DNA of 64,000 nucleotides from Rhodocytophaga rosea (GTDB lineage: Bacteria; Bacteroidota; Bacteroidia; Cytophagales; 172606-1): NCBI RefSeq assembly GCF_010119975.1, contig NZ_CP048222.1:6610501-6674500 (forward strand). The letters are read 5' to 3'. Positions 37,537 to 48,980 of this stretch are shown piece after piece. The notes beneath the pieces are model-generated. The model saw only the letters and a list, made by a program, of their open reading frames with translations, was not told the DNA's origin and did no database searches. Numbering within the stretch: position 1 is the stretch's first letter; each line of letters begins with the position of its first letter. The position numbers were made by a program, and so were the translations under genes.

Positions 37537-40500
37537 GCATATTGCATCAGTTGCTTTTCCAGTTGTATTTCCGCCTCAGAAAATATAGTTTTCAGTTCTA
37601 CACATAGCCGGGATATTTCTTCAGGATTTATAGCTGTTTTGCTTTGTTGTTCCAGCTTTTCTAACACTTCCCGGTAATTATCCATTCCTACCAGATATAA
37701 GCAGGGTTTTAGTTTATGGGCAGAAGTAGCAAGCTTTACATGATTCTGGTGTATGAGCCATTCATTCAATGCAGCCATAAATTCCTTTTCTACTACTATC
37801 ACAGCTTCCAGCATTTCTTTCATTTCATCTACCATGCCACCGGTTAGTTCTTCCATTTGTTTTAGGTTGATATAATTGTGAGAACTGCTGGTAGAAACTG
37901 ATGTAGAAGACGCAGGTATTTCCTCAAGCGTACCAGGGTTGTCAATCCATCTTTGTAGTTTCTGAATTAATTTCTGGGCACTGTAAGGTTTACTCAAATA
38001 ATCATTCATGCCTACCTGAAAACACTGTTCAATGTCCTCCTTGTACACATTAGCAGAAAGACCGATAATAGGAATATCCTGATTGATCATACGAATTTGC
38101 CTGGTAGCGGTGTACCCATCCATTACCGGCATTTGCAGGTCCATAAATACTACATCGAAAACCTGTTTTTGTATAGCAATAAGTGCTTCCTGTCCGTTTT
38201 CGGCGATGGTGACTACACAACCTGCTTCCTGTAAGATAAGATTTGCCAGACGTTGATTTACGGCATTGTCTTCTGCCATCAACACATGTACTTTACCTTC
38301 GAAGTTTATTTTTTTAGGAATCTTAGCAGTTGTCCGGACCGGTACAGCTTGTTGAGGTGCTTTCCTCAAAGGCAAGGTAAACCAGAACGTGCTTCCAATG
38401 CCACCCTGATCCTGAAGATTTGTGTGCATAGCCGGACTAATCACACCCAGATCGCCTCCCATCAGCAATACCATTTCTTTTATAATAGAAAGCCCCAGAC
38501 CTGAACCGCCATATTTACGGTTGATGGAAGCATCGGCTTGTGTAAAGCTCTGAAAGATAATCTCCTGGTTTTCTTTAGCGATTCCAATACCAGAATCAGA
38601 CACCATTACTTTCAGCAGTATGTCCTCCTGGGAGGCCGATACATCTGCTACCTGTGTAAATTCTAAACGTATGCCGCCGGTTTTAGTAAATTTTAGTGCA
38701 TTCCCAATGAGATTTATCACTACCTGGCAGATTTTCCCAGGGTCGCCTTGCAGGTATACAGGCAGGTTGGGATCATACTCAACCTGAAAATACAAACCAT
38801 TTTCCTGGGCACGGAATTTATAAGGATCAATAGCCAGACCAAGCACTTCCTGTAGATGAAAGTTTTCTTTCTCCAGGATCATTTTGCCCTGTTCTATTTT
38901 CGTAAGATCCAGTACATCTCCAATCAGTTTCAGCAGGGTATCACCGGCAGTAAGGATATAATCGAGGTATTCTTGTTGTTCCGGATTCAGGGTTTGTTTT
39001 TTTAGAATCTCACTGAACCCAGAATGGCATTGATAGGCGTGCGGATTTCGTGGGTAATATTAGCCAGAAAACGGGTTTTAAATTGATTGGCATTTTCTGC
39101 AGCCGTTCTGGCTAGTTTGATTTCATTTTCTGCTTCCTTACGCTGGGTAATATTGCGGCTGAACACAGTAATTCCCTCTACTTTTCCTGTTAAATTGCGG
39201 ATTGGGTTGAGCGAACATTCAAAAGTTTGTAAGGCATTCTCTACTTTTATCAGGGTTTCTACGGTAAAAGCTTGTCCCTGCCATGCCCGGTCATAGAAAT
39301 ATTTCCATAAAGCAGCCTGCTGAGAATGAAGTTTTTGCAAATTCAGTACGTCGCCTATCTCAGGGGCTTTATCACCGGATGGACTATATACTTTTTTAAA
39401 GGCAGAATTGATAGTCATAAATTGATAGTTGCTATCAATGGACCAGATCAGGTCAGAAGTATTCTCAATCAGGGCAGAAAGGTTAGCCTGGTTGTGCTGA
39501 AGTAATTGTTCTGCTTTTTTGCGCTCCGAAATATTGGTAAAAGTAATCGTAATCCCATCTTCCAGCTTAACAGCCGTTATCTGGAGCCAGAGCAGTTGTT
39601 TTCTGTGCAGAAAATGTACTTCCCTTTCCATCGGCCTGCCGGTTTCAACCACTTGTACATAAGCTGTAAAAAAGCCATTTTCTCTGAGCAGTGGAACTTC
39701 CTCCAGCATAAAGGTGCCCACCAGATCATGCCCTGCCGGATCAAAAATGTATTTGGCCCGCTCATTACAGGCAATACAGGTAAAGTCTGTAATCTGTTGC
39801 TGCGCATCTCTTACTGAGCGGAAAGCCATTACCCCTGAAAGTGAGCTATTGAGAACGCCAGCCAGCAATTGATAAGCGGCCTTTGCCTGCTTTTCTGCCT
39901 GTTTGCGGGCTGTAATATCCCTAACCAGAAGCAGTAATCCCGTATTGTGGGTAGGATGCTTTAAAAAAACAGTACTTTCCACTTCCAGGTATTTTACCTG
40001 CGAATGAGTGACTACTTCTGTACACAATTCAAACTCAACTGTCCGGCTATCACGTTCTTTAATCAGCTGATTTAATTCAGTAGCTTGAGGTAATATATCA
40101 AAAATGCTTTTTCCTACAATCTGGCTCATTTCCCAGTTGAGTAATTTTCTAAGCCATGTATTACAATCAATAATGCGGTTTTCTGCATCTAACACCAGTA
40201 CACCTTCCTGCATAGCTTCAATCACTTTTTCTCTGGCTACCGGAACAAGGTCGAGTAACTTCAGTTTTAACAGTCCGAAACTGATCACAAAGCCAGTAAC
40301 CATCAACCCATATGGGGTAAGATCGATATGTTTGTACGGTCTTATCTCAAAAAGATAGAATAGATTAATAATCCAGGGAGTGAAGGCGCCAATCAGAATA
40401 ATTACGTTTTGTTTCCGGTACAGGGAATGAGCTTTTCTGAAAGTATACAGCATGATCAGGCTGCCCAGAATTAGCATGAGATAGAAGTAAAAAGTAAATA

Positions 40501-40942
40501 CCCAGTACCATATGCCATGTTTCATGGCCAGCAGTGGGAAAGGACCACTTGTATCCATACTAATTGCTACATATTGAAGGTGATGCCATGGATTAGTCCA
40601 GATCAGTAGCAGGGTGCATATGGGAATCAGCAGAATCGGAATTAACGTTATTGGTTTGAGCCATTTATCTTTACCGGTAAATCTTAGTACAAAAATTATC
40701 CAGTTGGCTGGCAGGGTAGCAATCCCTATGTACTCCATATTTAGCCATAAGACCATATCATTGAAAGAGGTACAGGCAAGTTCCAATCCATAAAAAAAAG
40801 TCCATATGGAAATGCTTGCCATAATCCACACAAATCCGTTGCAGGTGCCACTCAACCGCTGAAAGATGAATAAAGCCATAATAGCCATTACAACTCCAGA
40901 AGTTAGCAGCGTGATAGAAAAAAGATTGTATTGCAATTCCAT
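37533..40942 (-). CDS. Hybrid sensor histidine kinase with 7TM, PAS, REC and HPt, frameshifted
   Basis: Two frames, 39002-40942 and 37533-38882, are halves of one gene. The first half has a 7TM sensor (residues 1-225), three PAS-like segments (about 236-610) and the dimerisation helix with His631 (THEIRTPINAILG), then stops. In the shifted frame the text continues FSEILKKQTLNPEQQEYLDY, through the ATPase (NLIGNALKFT, DSGIGIAKEN), a receiver with Asp248 of the second half (MDLQMPVMDG) and an HPt domain with His389 (SAHKLKPC). Adding one base near 39016 gives a single 1,136-residue phosphorelay kinase. The input signal is unknown. Confidence 0.85.
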
Positions 40943-41241
40943 GAAAATACTTGTATATCAAACCTATCAAAAGCGCCGCGAACCATAAAAAGCTGAAAAG
41001 TAAGGTCTTATATTATCTGTTGGATCAATTTTACCGGCACAGCTACATATATAAAATATAATTTAATCTGGTCCAAAATCACGACTGAAGGGCAAAGTAA
41101 GAATAGGTATGAAATATGATATTTTGACCGGGTTTGTGTAGGCTTGATGTAGGCAATATAAATCTATTACACCACGGTATTTACCCTGAAAAATATAGAA
41201 ATAATTAAAGATTAACTGAGAGTGTACAGGCATATCCCAAT
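40943..41241. other. Gene-free interval upstream of the hybrid kinase
   Basis: No plausible reading frame. It must hold the minus-strand promoter of the kinase, but I see no clear TTTG / TAnnTTTG pair. Its right end is bounded by the terminator of the methionine operon. Confidence 0.4.
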
Positions 41242-41278
41242 AAAAAAGCCATGAAGAAACAGGGGGCTTCTTCATGGC
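41242..41278 (-). terminator. Terminator of the metY-metX-hom operon
   Basis: GCCATGAAGAA (41248-41258) pairs with TTCTTCATGGC (41268-41278). On the minus strand the stem is followed by TTTTTTATT, and it lies 52 bp beyond the hom stop. Confidence 0.85.
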
Positions 41279-41329
41279 AAAAAATATAGTTTCCTGTAGC
41301 GAGAATTTTACTACAGGATAGCGAAAAAC

Positions 41330-42580
41330 CTAAGGAACCAGCTCTTTTGCAGCTGTAGCATGATTATATACCAGTTCCTGAGGCTGGTTGAGTTTCTGGC
41401 CGGTTGCTGCAATAAATATGTTCCGGCTGGCCAGTTCGGCTTTGATATGAGTCAGATGTTTCAGCGACACAATACCAATTACATAATTAAAATTCTTTCC
41501 GGAATACTTCTCAGATATTTCTGTAAAACGCAGCAGTTCCAAATCTTCTTCATCATGGTAACGCAGATATACCTCCAGTTGGTGCTCAGTAGTATAACGA
41601 ATGTTATGGTGCTGGGCTAGTTTTTTATACTCATATTTATACTGATACCTGGAGGCTGAAATATCTGATAAAACGGCAGATCCGGTAGGATGTCCGCCTG
41701 CTCCCTTGCCCATAAAAAACTGCCTGTCGGCAAAAGCGGCTTCTACCGTTACGCCGTTGTACTCATTTTCTACATTGTAGAGATAGTCCTCTTTTTTAAT
41801 GAACTGGGGAATAACAAAAGCAGTAATGGCATTTTCCTGGGTTTTCCGCACCGAAGCCAGCAACTTTATCTTATACCCTTTTTCTTTGGCAAACTGTATA
41901 TCATGCACTGAAAGGCTCTGAATGCCATAATTAAATGCATCTTCCGGCCGGATAAGCGTTCCATACGCATGCACTGCCAGAATACATAATTTGTTAAGCG
42001 CATCAAACCCTCCTACATCAAGGGTAGGATCTGTTTCGGCAAAACCCAGATCCTGGGCTTGTTTAAGGGCGGTATGATAGCTTAAATTTTCGTTAAATAT
42101 CTTGGAAAGAATATAATTGGAAGATCCATTCATAATGCCGCTTACCGCAAATAAGAGCTCATTATCATAATATTCTTCCAGGTTGCGGATGATGGGAATA
42201 CTTCCACAAGCAGAGGCTTCGTACAACAGAGCAGTATCGTATTGTTCCTGTAAGGCTACCAGCTCAGCCAGGTGTTCAGCCAGCATTTTTTTGTTGGCCG
42301 TTACTACGATTTTTCCTTTTTTGAGGGCAGTAGTTACAATATGGTAGGCTTCGTCGGCATCGTTAATGAGTTCCACTACCAGGTTTATCTCCGGATTTTC
42401 CAGAATATCTTCTTTATCAAAAGTAAAATACCTGGAAGGCAACTTTCTTGGTTTTGTTCTATCCTTTACACAAATCTTTACCAGTTCAGCCCGAAAACCT
42501 TCGTTGTTTTCCAGAATATCATAGAGGCCTTGTCCTACACAGCCAAAGCCAAACATACCAATTTTTAAACTACGGTTCAT
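41330..42580 (-). CDS. hom: Homoserine dehydrogenase
   Basis: A 416-residue enzyme that reduces aspartate semialdehyde to homoserine. The nucleotide motif GFGCVGQG covers 11-18; TANKKMLAEH, EASACGSIPIIR, SGIMNGSSNYILSK and the catalytic loop AETDPTLDVGGFDALNK are all present. A C-terminal ACT-like extension (about 340-416) may sense an amino acid. It is the last gene of the SAM-riboswitch-controlled operon and supplies homoserine to MetX. Confidence 0.93.
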   Translation of the reverse strand: MNRSLKIGMFGFGCVGQGLYDILENNEGFRAELVKICVKDRTKPRKLPSRYFTFDKEDILENPEINLVVELINDADEAYHIVTTALKKGKIVVTANKKMLAEHLAELVALQEQYDTALLYEASACGSIPIIRNLEEYYDNELLFAVSGIMNGSSNYILSKIFNENLSYHTALKQAQDLGFAETDPTLDVGGFDALNKLCILAVHAYGTLIRPEDAFNYGIQSLSVHDIQFAKEKGYKIKLLASVRKTQENAITAFVIPQFIKKEDYLYNVENEYNGVTVEAAFADRQFFMGKGAGGHPTGSAVLSDISASRYQYKYEYKKLAQHHNIRYTTEHQLEVYLRYHDEEDLELLRFTEISEKYSGKNFNYVIGIVSLKHLTHIKAELASRNIFIAATGQKLNQPQELVYNHATAAKELVP

Positions 42581-42729
42581 TGTTAATTTTTAAGTGTGTT
42601 CGATCAAAATTTCTTTCTAACCTGCTGATTTGCGCAAAATTACATAATATTTACTGCTAGCCCTACCGTTGCCTGTAAAATAATGGAAAGCCTGCAATAG
42701 TTCATTCTTACATTAATATCTCCGCTATA

Positions 42730-43335
42730 TTATACAAGCGATGTATGTTCATAAAGTTCTTGTATTTGCTTCACAATTTCCTGCGTAGTGACTACGGTTG
42801 CATATTCTCCCTGCAAGTTGGCCAGTGAAATGTTGTGCACCAGTTGACTATCAAATATTTCCCCATTCAACCCTCTTAGATTAAATGCCGCACAGGCATC
42901 GCTTATTACAAAAGTATGAAAGCCCAGGTTGCCGGCCATTCTTGCGGTTGCTTCCACAGAATTATTGGTAACAAAACCAGCAATAACAAGCGTTTGTATA
43001 CCTTGTTCAGCCAGGATAGATTGCAAAGGAGTATGAACAAAGGCACTGGTAACGCCTGTCTTCTGAATTATAATTTCGCCTGGAAGTGGTCTTGCAAACT
43101 CTTTTATTTCATTTCCCGGCTGACCTGGCAATAGGGGAGATGTATGATTTACTGATAGATGTTGTATATGAAACAGCGGTAATTGCCACTTCCGCCAGTG
43201 TTGTAATAATATTTCTATATTTTTCTCTGCTTCCGGATTGTTTCTGTTACCGCCCCAGTACTCAGATTCATCTATTCCCTTCTGGCAATCTATAATAAGC
43301 AGGGCTATTTTTTTGTCAGTATCACGCATAGGCAA
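42730..43335 (-). CDS. Isochorismatase-like hydrolase with Ser at the Cys position
   Basis: A 201-residue protein of the isochorismatase/nicotinamidase superfamily. Asp16 (LLIIDCQKG) and Lys92 (IQKTGVTSAF) of the catalytic triad are present, but the third residue, normally cysteine in TNxC, is Ser126 in FVTNNSVEATARMAGN. The family hydrolyses amides or vinyl ethers. It sits inside the methionine operon, 9 bp after metX and 149 bp before hom, so a link to methionine metabolism is suggested but undefined. Confidence 0.82.
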   Translation of the reverse strand: MPMRDTDKKIALLIIDCQKGIDESEYWGGNRNNPEAEKNIEILLQHWRKWQLPLFHIQHLSVNHTSPLLPGQPGNEIKEFARPLPGEIIIQKTGVTSAFVHTPLQSILAEQGIQTLVIAGFVTNNSVEATARMAGNLGFHTFVISDACAAFNLRGLNGEIFDSQLVHNISLANLQGEYATVVTTQEIVKQIQELYEHTSLV

Positions 43336-43344
43336 GTTATCCGG

Positions 43345-44424
43345 TCAATACTGGCTGATCCGGAATGTATCGTTTACAAATTCATTGTATCGTTGGGAGA
43401 TCTGATCTGCTTCGATGAGAAAGCCATCATGGCCATACAAGGATTCTATTTCTTCATAATGTGCATCCGGAATGTGTGTGGCAAGGAATTTTTGCTCTTC
43501 TACCGGAAACAAAATATCTGTGCGGATACCCAACACCAGGGTTTTTGATTTCACCTGCTGTAGGGCTTGAACTACACTTCCCCGGCCTCTGCCCACATGA
43601 TGCGAATCCATGGCTTTGGATAGTATCCAGTAAGAAAAAGCGTTAAAGCGTTTCACTAATTTATCACCCTGGTATTGCTGGTAAGATGAAGCCGGAAAAT
43701 TATCAGTCTGGTCGGTATCTTTACTTGACTGGGTTTTCATATAGGTTTCGTAATTCCGGTACGACAACAGGGCGATTGATCTGGCTGTTTTCATCCCGGC
43801 ATGACCAGCATCCGGACGTCTTTCTTTCCAGGTGGGATCAGTTTGAATGGCCATTCGTTGCGATTCATTAAAAGCAATTCCCCAGGCCGAATGCTGTGCA
43901 TTGGTAGCAATTAATACTAAATTTTCAATCAGATGTGGTTGTATCAATGCCCATTCCAGCGCTTGCTGACCACCTAATGACCCACCGATACAGGTGTGAA
44001 TTTTACGGATGCCTAAATGTTTGCGCAGCAACTCATGTACACCCACCATATCCCGGACACTCACCGCCGGAAAGTTATGATAATACCGTTCCTGAGTAGC
44101 AAGGTCCATTGCCAGAGGGCCGGTAGTGCCATAATGTGAACCTAAAATGTTGGCGCAAATGATGCAATGTCGGTCTGGGTCGAAGAGCTTGCCTTCACCT
44201 ACCAGGCCACTCCACCAGTCGGCTACATTGGAATTGGCTGTTAAAGCATGGCATATCCATATTATATTGTCCTGTGCGGCTGTAGGCGTTCCTGCAATAC
44301 TGTAAACGATTTGTACTCTAGACAACACTTGACCGGATTCCAGTAGAAAGGGTTGCTCAACATTTAACTGTTTATGTTCCAATTGAAAATTTAATTTATG
44401 GTTAAAGTTGAGCCTGTACAGCAA
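43345..44424 (-). CDS. metX: Homoserine O-acetyltransferase
   Basis: A 359-residue alpha/beta-hydrolase-fold acyltransferase that activates homoserine with acetyl-CoA. HALTANSNVADWW forms the oxyanion region, GGSLGGQQALEW holds nucleophile Ser149, and GIRTDILFP and YGHDGFLIE give the Asp and His. Substrate preference for acetyl rather than succinyl is assumed from the family. It lies 31 bp after metY and 9 bp before the isochorismatase-like gene. Confidence 0.92.
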   Translation of the reverse strand: MLYRLNFNHKLNFQLEHKQLNVEQPFLLESGQVLSRVQIVYSIAGTPTAAQDNIIWICHALTANSNVADWWSGLVGEGKLFDPDRHCIICANILGSHYGTTGPLAMDLATQERYYHNFPAVSVRDMVGVHELLRKHLGIRKIHTCIGGSLGGQQALEWALIQPHLIENLVLIATNAQHSAWGIAFNESQRMAIQTDPTWKERRPDAGHAGMKTARSIALLSYRNYETYMKTQSSKDTDQTDNFPASSYQQYQGDKLVKRFNAFSYWILSKAMDSHHVGRGRGSVVQALQQVKSKTLVLGIRTDILFPVEEQKFLATHIPDAHYEEIESLYGHDGFLIEADQISQRYNEFVNDTFRISQY

Positions 44425-44455
44425 TGAACTTTCCGCTGCACAGGCTCAACCTATA

Positions 44456-45781
<1,326 letters not shown>

Positions 45782-45844
45782 TTAATGTGTTTAGTGTGAA
45801 TTTGTTAAAAATAACTTAGGTATTAGTATTGAATTTATTTAAAG

Positions 45845-45943
45845 GTAAGCATAAAATGTAGGTGCTTTTTACCTGATTTACTGCCAAAGCTCCCGCTAAA
45901 TCCTTTGTTAAAGATTTTAGTGGCAACAACATATAATGCTTAC
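45845..45943 (-). promoter_or_regulatory. Nested hairpin in the metY leader
   Basis: GTAAGCATAAAATG (45845-45858) pairs with CATATAATGCTTAC (45930-45943), apart from three mismatched bases. Inside are a small hairpin AGGT/ACCT (45860-45874) and a longer one: TGCCA with TGGCA enclosing CTAAATCCTTT / AAAGATTTTAG. The result is a three-way-junction-like fold between the riboswitch and the metY start 66 bp away. It has no T run, so it is not a plain terminator; it may be part of the expression platform. Confidence 0.5.
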
Positions 45944-46036
45944 TGATAAAAAATAAGATAAATCATCCAGACTGTTTCCGGATATGCACACGACTGACTG
46001 GGAAGATAAAGAATATAAGGTTTCCATCTTGTAATT

Positions 46037-46145
46037 AATTTATATTTCCTAAAAAATGCTTAGGTAGGAATTAGCACCTTTCTTATGGGTAAGTAGGTTG
46101 CCAGAAGTTCACAGAGCCTATTCTCTCCCTTCTTCTGTATAAACC
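46037..46145 (-). promoter_or_regulatory. SAM-I (S-box) riboswitch
   Basis: Read on the minus strand: P1 GGTTTATA pairs with TATAAATT at the far end (with G-U pairs). P2 AGAAG/CTTCT encloses the AGGGAGAGAATAGGCTC and TGTGAA internal loop. Then come the conserved GGCAACC, a short P3 hairpin (CTTACCCATAAG), the core AAGGTGCTAATTCC, and P4 CTAA/TTAG. Order and conserved blocks match S-box RNAs, which bind S-adenosylmethionine. It lies about 260 nt upstream of metY, the first gene of a methionine operon, exactly where this class is expected. Confidence 0.9.
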
Positions 46146-46180
46146 AATTACTGGTTGAGGGTAATTGATTTTGCGAGGGG

Positions 46181-46211
46181 CAATATTATAAACGTATTTT
46201 TATATTTCAAA
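46181..46211 (-). promoter_or_regulatory. Promoter of the methionine operon
   Basis: On the minus strand TTTG (46211-46208) is followed after 19 bp by TAATATTG (46188-46181), one mismatch from TAnnTTTG. Transcription would start some 30 nt before the riboswitch. Confidence 0.65.
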
Positions 46212-46385
46212 ATATTTGACTGTAATTTTGAACAGTAGTCAGTTTTAATGTTGATTATGATGCACTACTGCCAATACATACTTCAGTTCAATAGTTAGAT
46301 ACTCATCAATAGGTTGAATTCAAGATATATGGCAAGATAGTATTTGGAAAGAAATTTTCAGATACCTTTCTTTGTTACTCCACAT

Positions 46386-46940
46386 ATGAAAAATCTATCT
46401 ATTTTATTTTTATTGCTGATTCTTTGCAGTTTTGACGGAGTTAAGCTAAAGAAGACAAAGATTACCAAAGAAGTAAGCATTTCCCTACCTGCTGATTTCG
46501 TGCCCATGACCGACGATGATATGGCCAACAAATATTTTACACCTCAGAAGCCAACAGCGATGTATACCAATCCTGACCGGGTAGTAGACTTTGGATTCAA
46601 TCAGACACAAACCCGCTGGCGGCCAGAAGATTTGCCTTTGCTTCAGAAATTCTATAAATCCAGTATCGTCTCTTTGTATTCTAAAGTTAATTTTATTCAG
46701 GAAACCACCACAATCGTGAATAAGCGCAATTTTGTGGTATTTGAATTTATATCTGAGCTGGTAGATGAAGATCCGAATTCGCTCAAAAAAGGATCGGTAG
46801 TAAAGCAGTATTCCTACATGCAGTATACCATTGAAAATAACAAGGTGCTTGTATTTAACTTTACCTGTCCGGCAAACCTGCAACCCAGATGGCAGGAAAT
46901 AGCCCGGCAAGTAATGGGGACAGTAAAGATAAATGGATAA
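46386..46940 (+). CDS. Hypothetical protein with signal-like N terminus
   Basis: Counted from the ATG at 46386, which begins a hydrophobic segment (MKNLSILFLLLILCSFDG), the protein has 184 residues; a frame extension to 46344 adds 14 unlikely residues. The mature part has VSISLPADFVPMTDDDMANK, then FGFNQTQTRW and an alternating hydrophobic C-terminal half (VLVFNFTCPANLQPRWQEIA). It is a single domain of unknown function, probably periplasmic; a lipid anchor at the LCSF cysteine is not convincing. It has a strong terminator right at its stop. Confidence 0.7.
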   Translation: MKNLSILFLLLILCSFDGVKLKKTKITKEVSISLPADFVPMTDDDMANKYFTPQKPTAMYTNPDRVVDFGFNQTQTRWRPEDLPLLQKFYKSSIVSLYSKVNFIQETTTIVNKRNFVVFEFISELVDEDPNSLKKGSVVKQYSYMQYTIENNKVLVFNFTCPANLQPRWQEIARQVMGTVKING

Positions 46941-46983
46941 AAATCAAAAGCCCTGATACTAGATATCAGGGCTTTTGATTTTT
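46939..46983. terminator. Bidirectional terminator between convergent genes
   Basis: A 20-bp perfect stem, 46939-46958 with 46964-46983, loop CTAGA. It overlaps both the stop of the plus-strand gene and that of the minus-strand kinase, with A and T runs at its ends. Confidence 0.92.
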
Positions 46984-48292
46984 AAAGGGAAGATGAATTG
47001 AGTAACTTGATACTAAACTTAGTACCGGACCCCCATTTAGACTTCAGACGTATACTTCCTTTTAATTTAGCTATCGCTTCTTTTACAATAAATAAGCCCA
47101 AACCAGAACCTTTGGTATCTTCCGAAGCACGGTAGAACATATCAAAGATTTTTTCCTGATGTTCCTTTTTAATACCACGGCCATTATCAAGTACTTCAAT
47201 AATAGCAAATTTATTCCGGATGGTTGCCTGCACTTTGATGAAGGGATCGTCCTGGTTAAAATTATGATAGGTAACTGCATTAGCGATCAGGTTGTTGAGT
47301 ATAATTCGCAGACGGCTTTCATCTGAGTTAAACTCCGCATTCTGATCTACTTCTACAGAGAACTGTATTTTTTCGGCGCCAGGAATAAACCGCAGACTTT
47401 CAAAGGTTTCGGATACTAATGCAGGAAAATCTACTTTTTCTATCTTTACATCCTGCATTGAATTTCTCGATAACTCCACTATCTCTTTTATAAATGCATC
47501 CATGCGGTTTACACTGCTGCGCATCATTTCCAGATAGGTTTTCTGTGCAACAGGATCGGCTTCATGTTGCATGATATAAATGAGACCTAAAATAGACCGA
47601 AGAGGTGCCCTTAAATCGTGTGAAGTACTGTATACAAACCGGTCAAGTTCCTGGTTGGCTTTCTCCAGTTGCTCATTTCTTTTCTGTAGGAGTTCTTCAA
47701 ATTCTTTTCTATCGCTGATATCTACAAACTGAAGAATCAATTTGTGAGGTTCTCCGGAATGATTTTTAAATACCGTAGTTTTTACTAAAACGCACAGCGT
47801 ATTCCCATCTTTGGTTGTCAGCTTTTTTTCGAGAGAAGAACCTTCCGAATTGATAATACTATGCAATACAGAATATTCACTGTCTGTAACCGTTTCAGAA
47901 GATAAAAGATCAATAATATTTTTCTCAGTAAGTTCTTCTTGAGTATATCCACTTAATTGAAGAAATGCCTCATTGGTGGCTTCAATATTTCCTGAAGAAG
48001 TAATAATGGCCATTCCAAATGGCAATGCATTGAAAAAACTAGTAGGGTCACCTTCCTTATGCGTAAAAAACATTGTGTTTTCTTTTGAATCCAGATTAAG
48101 GAGAGTGGGTAAACGAGCTTCCTGAGAAGGAGAAATTGCTTGTTTGAGTCCTTCTTTCTCTGGCTGGATATTGGAGAAACCATCCTGCTGCTCCCGCTGA
48201 TATTTTGAAACAGGATTCTTTGCCGGATCATCTCCCTTTAAAGATTGATTATAAACTGGAGTATCTTTATATATAGTATTTATGAAGTTCAT
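46982..48292 (-). CDS. PAS-domain sensor histidine kinase
   Basis: A 436-residue soluble kinase without membrane helices. Residues 85-195 are a PAS domain (FFNALPFGMAIITSSGNIEATNEAFLQ split over the sensor core). A short coiled coil leads to the dimerisation helix with phosphorylated His225 (STSHDLRAPL), then the ATPase: NNLIANAVTYHN, EVLDNGRGIKKEHQEKIF and GSGLGLFIVKEAI. The first 80 residues are low-complexity and probably disordered. No response regulator gene is adjacent. Confidence 0.9.
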   Translation of the reverse strand: MNFINTIYKDTPVYNQSLKGDDPAKNPVSKYQREQQDGFSNIQPEKEGLKQAISPSQEARLPTLLNLDSKENTMFFTHKEGDPTSFFNALPFGMAIITSSGNIEATNEAFLQLSGYTQEELTEKNIIDLLSSETVTDSEYSVLHSIINSEGSSLEKKLTTKDGNTLCVLVKTTVFKNHSGEPHKLILQFVDISDRKEFEELLQKRNEQLEKANQELDRFVYSTSHDLRAPLRSILGLIYIMQHEADPVAQKTYLEMMRSSVNRMDAFIKEIVELSRNSMQDVKIEKVDFPALVSETFESLRFIPGAEKIQFSVEVDQNAEFNSDESRLRIILNNLIANAVTYHNFNQDDPFIKVQATIRNKFAIIEVLDNGRGIKKEHQEKIFDMFYRASEDTKGSGLGLFIVKEAIAKLKGSIRLKSKWGSGTKFSIKLLNSSSL

Positions 48293-48980
48293 GTGAATAT
48301 GTGCTATGTTGAATAAAATTTACCCTGTGGGGGTTAGTTTCAATAAATAATACAATTTATATCCTTTCAACGCTATAATGATACCTACGTTACAGATAGA
48401 ATTCTCCCCCTTGATTTTTAGCTGTATGGAATCAGATTTTATAAGGAAATTATTATCAAATAATTAATTATTACCCCATTTAATACATTCATACGGTTGC
48501 CTGGTATTTGAAAGCAATTTTTAAATCACCAAAAGTAAAAAGGGAATTTTGCTAAAGGACTTCTACTATGGCATAGGTAAGCAGTTGTAAATCATCGCTA
48601 GACCTGGTAGAATTTAATTATAAAAAATAAATGTTGACTGGCTTGGTAAAGAATAAAATAATTAACGGAATCTCTAAAATTCTTACATGAAACAGATTAA
48701 ATATAAAAATCGAACAAGTTGTTCTGCCAAGTATCGCTTACTATATACCATCTTAAAGGAAAGATTCATCTGTTCATAAGAAGAATATTTGTAAGCTGCT
48801 TTAGTATTTAAATAGCTAATTGTCAGTATATTACGTTTCTGCATAAATACTAAAGAATTATCTGAATAAAGTTTTAAAATATAATCTTCTATACGAGCCT
48901 GCCATTATTTTTATAATTTATATAAATATTCTAACTTGTACGGCAAATTACGATCTATTATTAAGTTCGGTTCATTTGAA
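48293..48980. other. AT-rich 690-bp gap with a 12-bp inverted repeat
   Basis: No credible gene. The notable element is a perfect inverted repeat, CTTTAGTATTTA at 48799-48810 and TAAATACTAAAG at 48844-48855, 33 bp apart and about 130 bp before the SUMF1-like gene. The rest is low-GC and probably contains the divergent promoters. Confidence 0.45.

Noticed and set aside
46485-46910. 141-codon minus-strand frame
   Set aside because: Antisense to the exported hypothetical protein; the plus frame has a signal segment and terminator at its stop.
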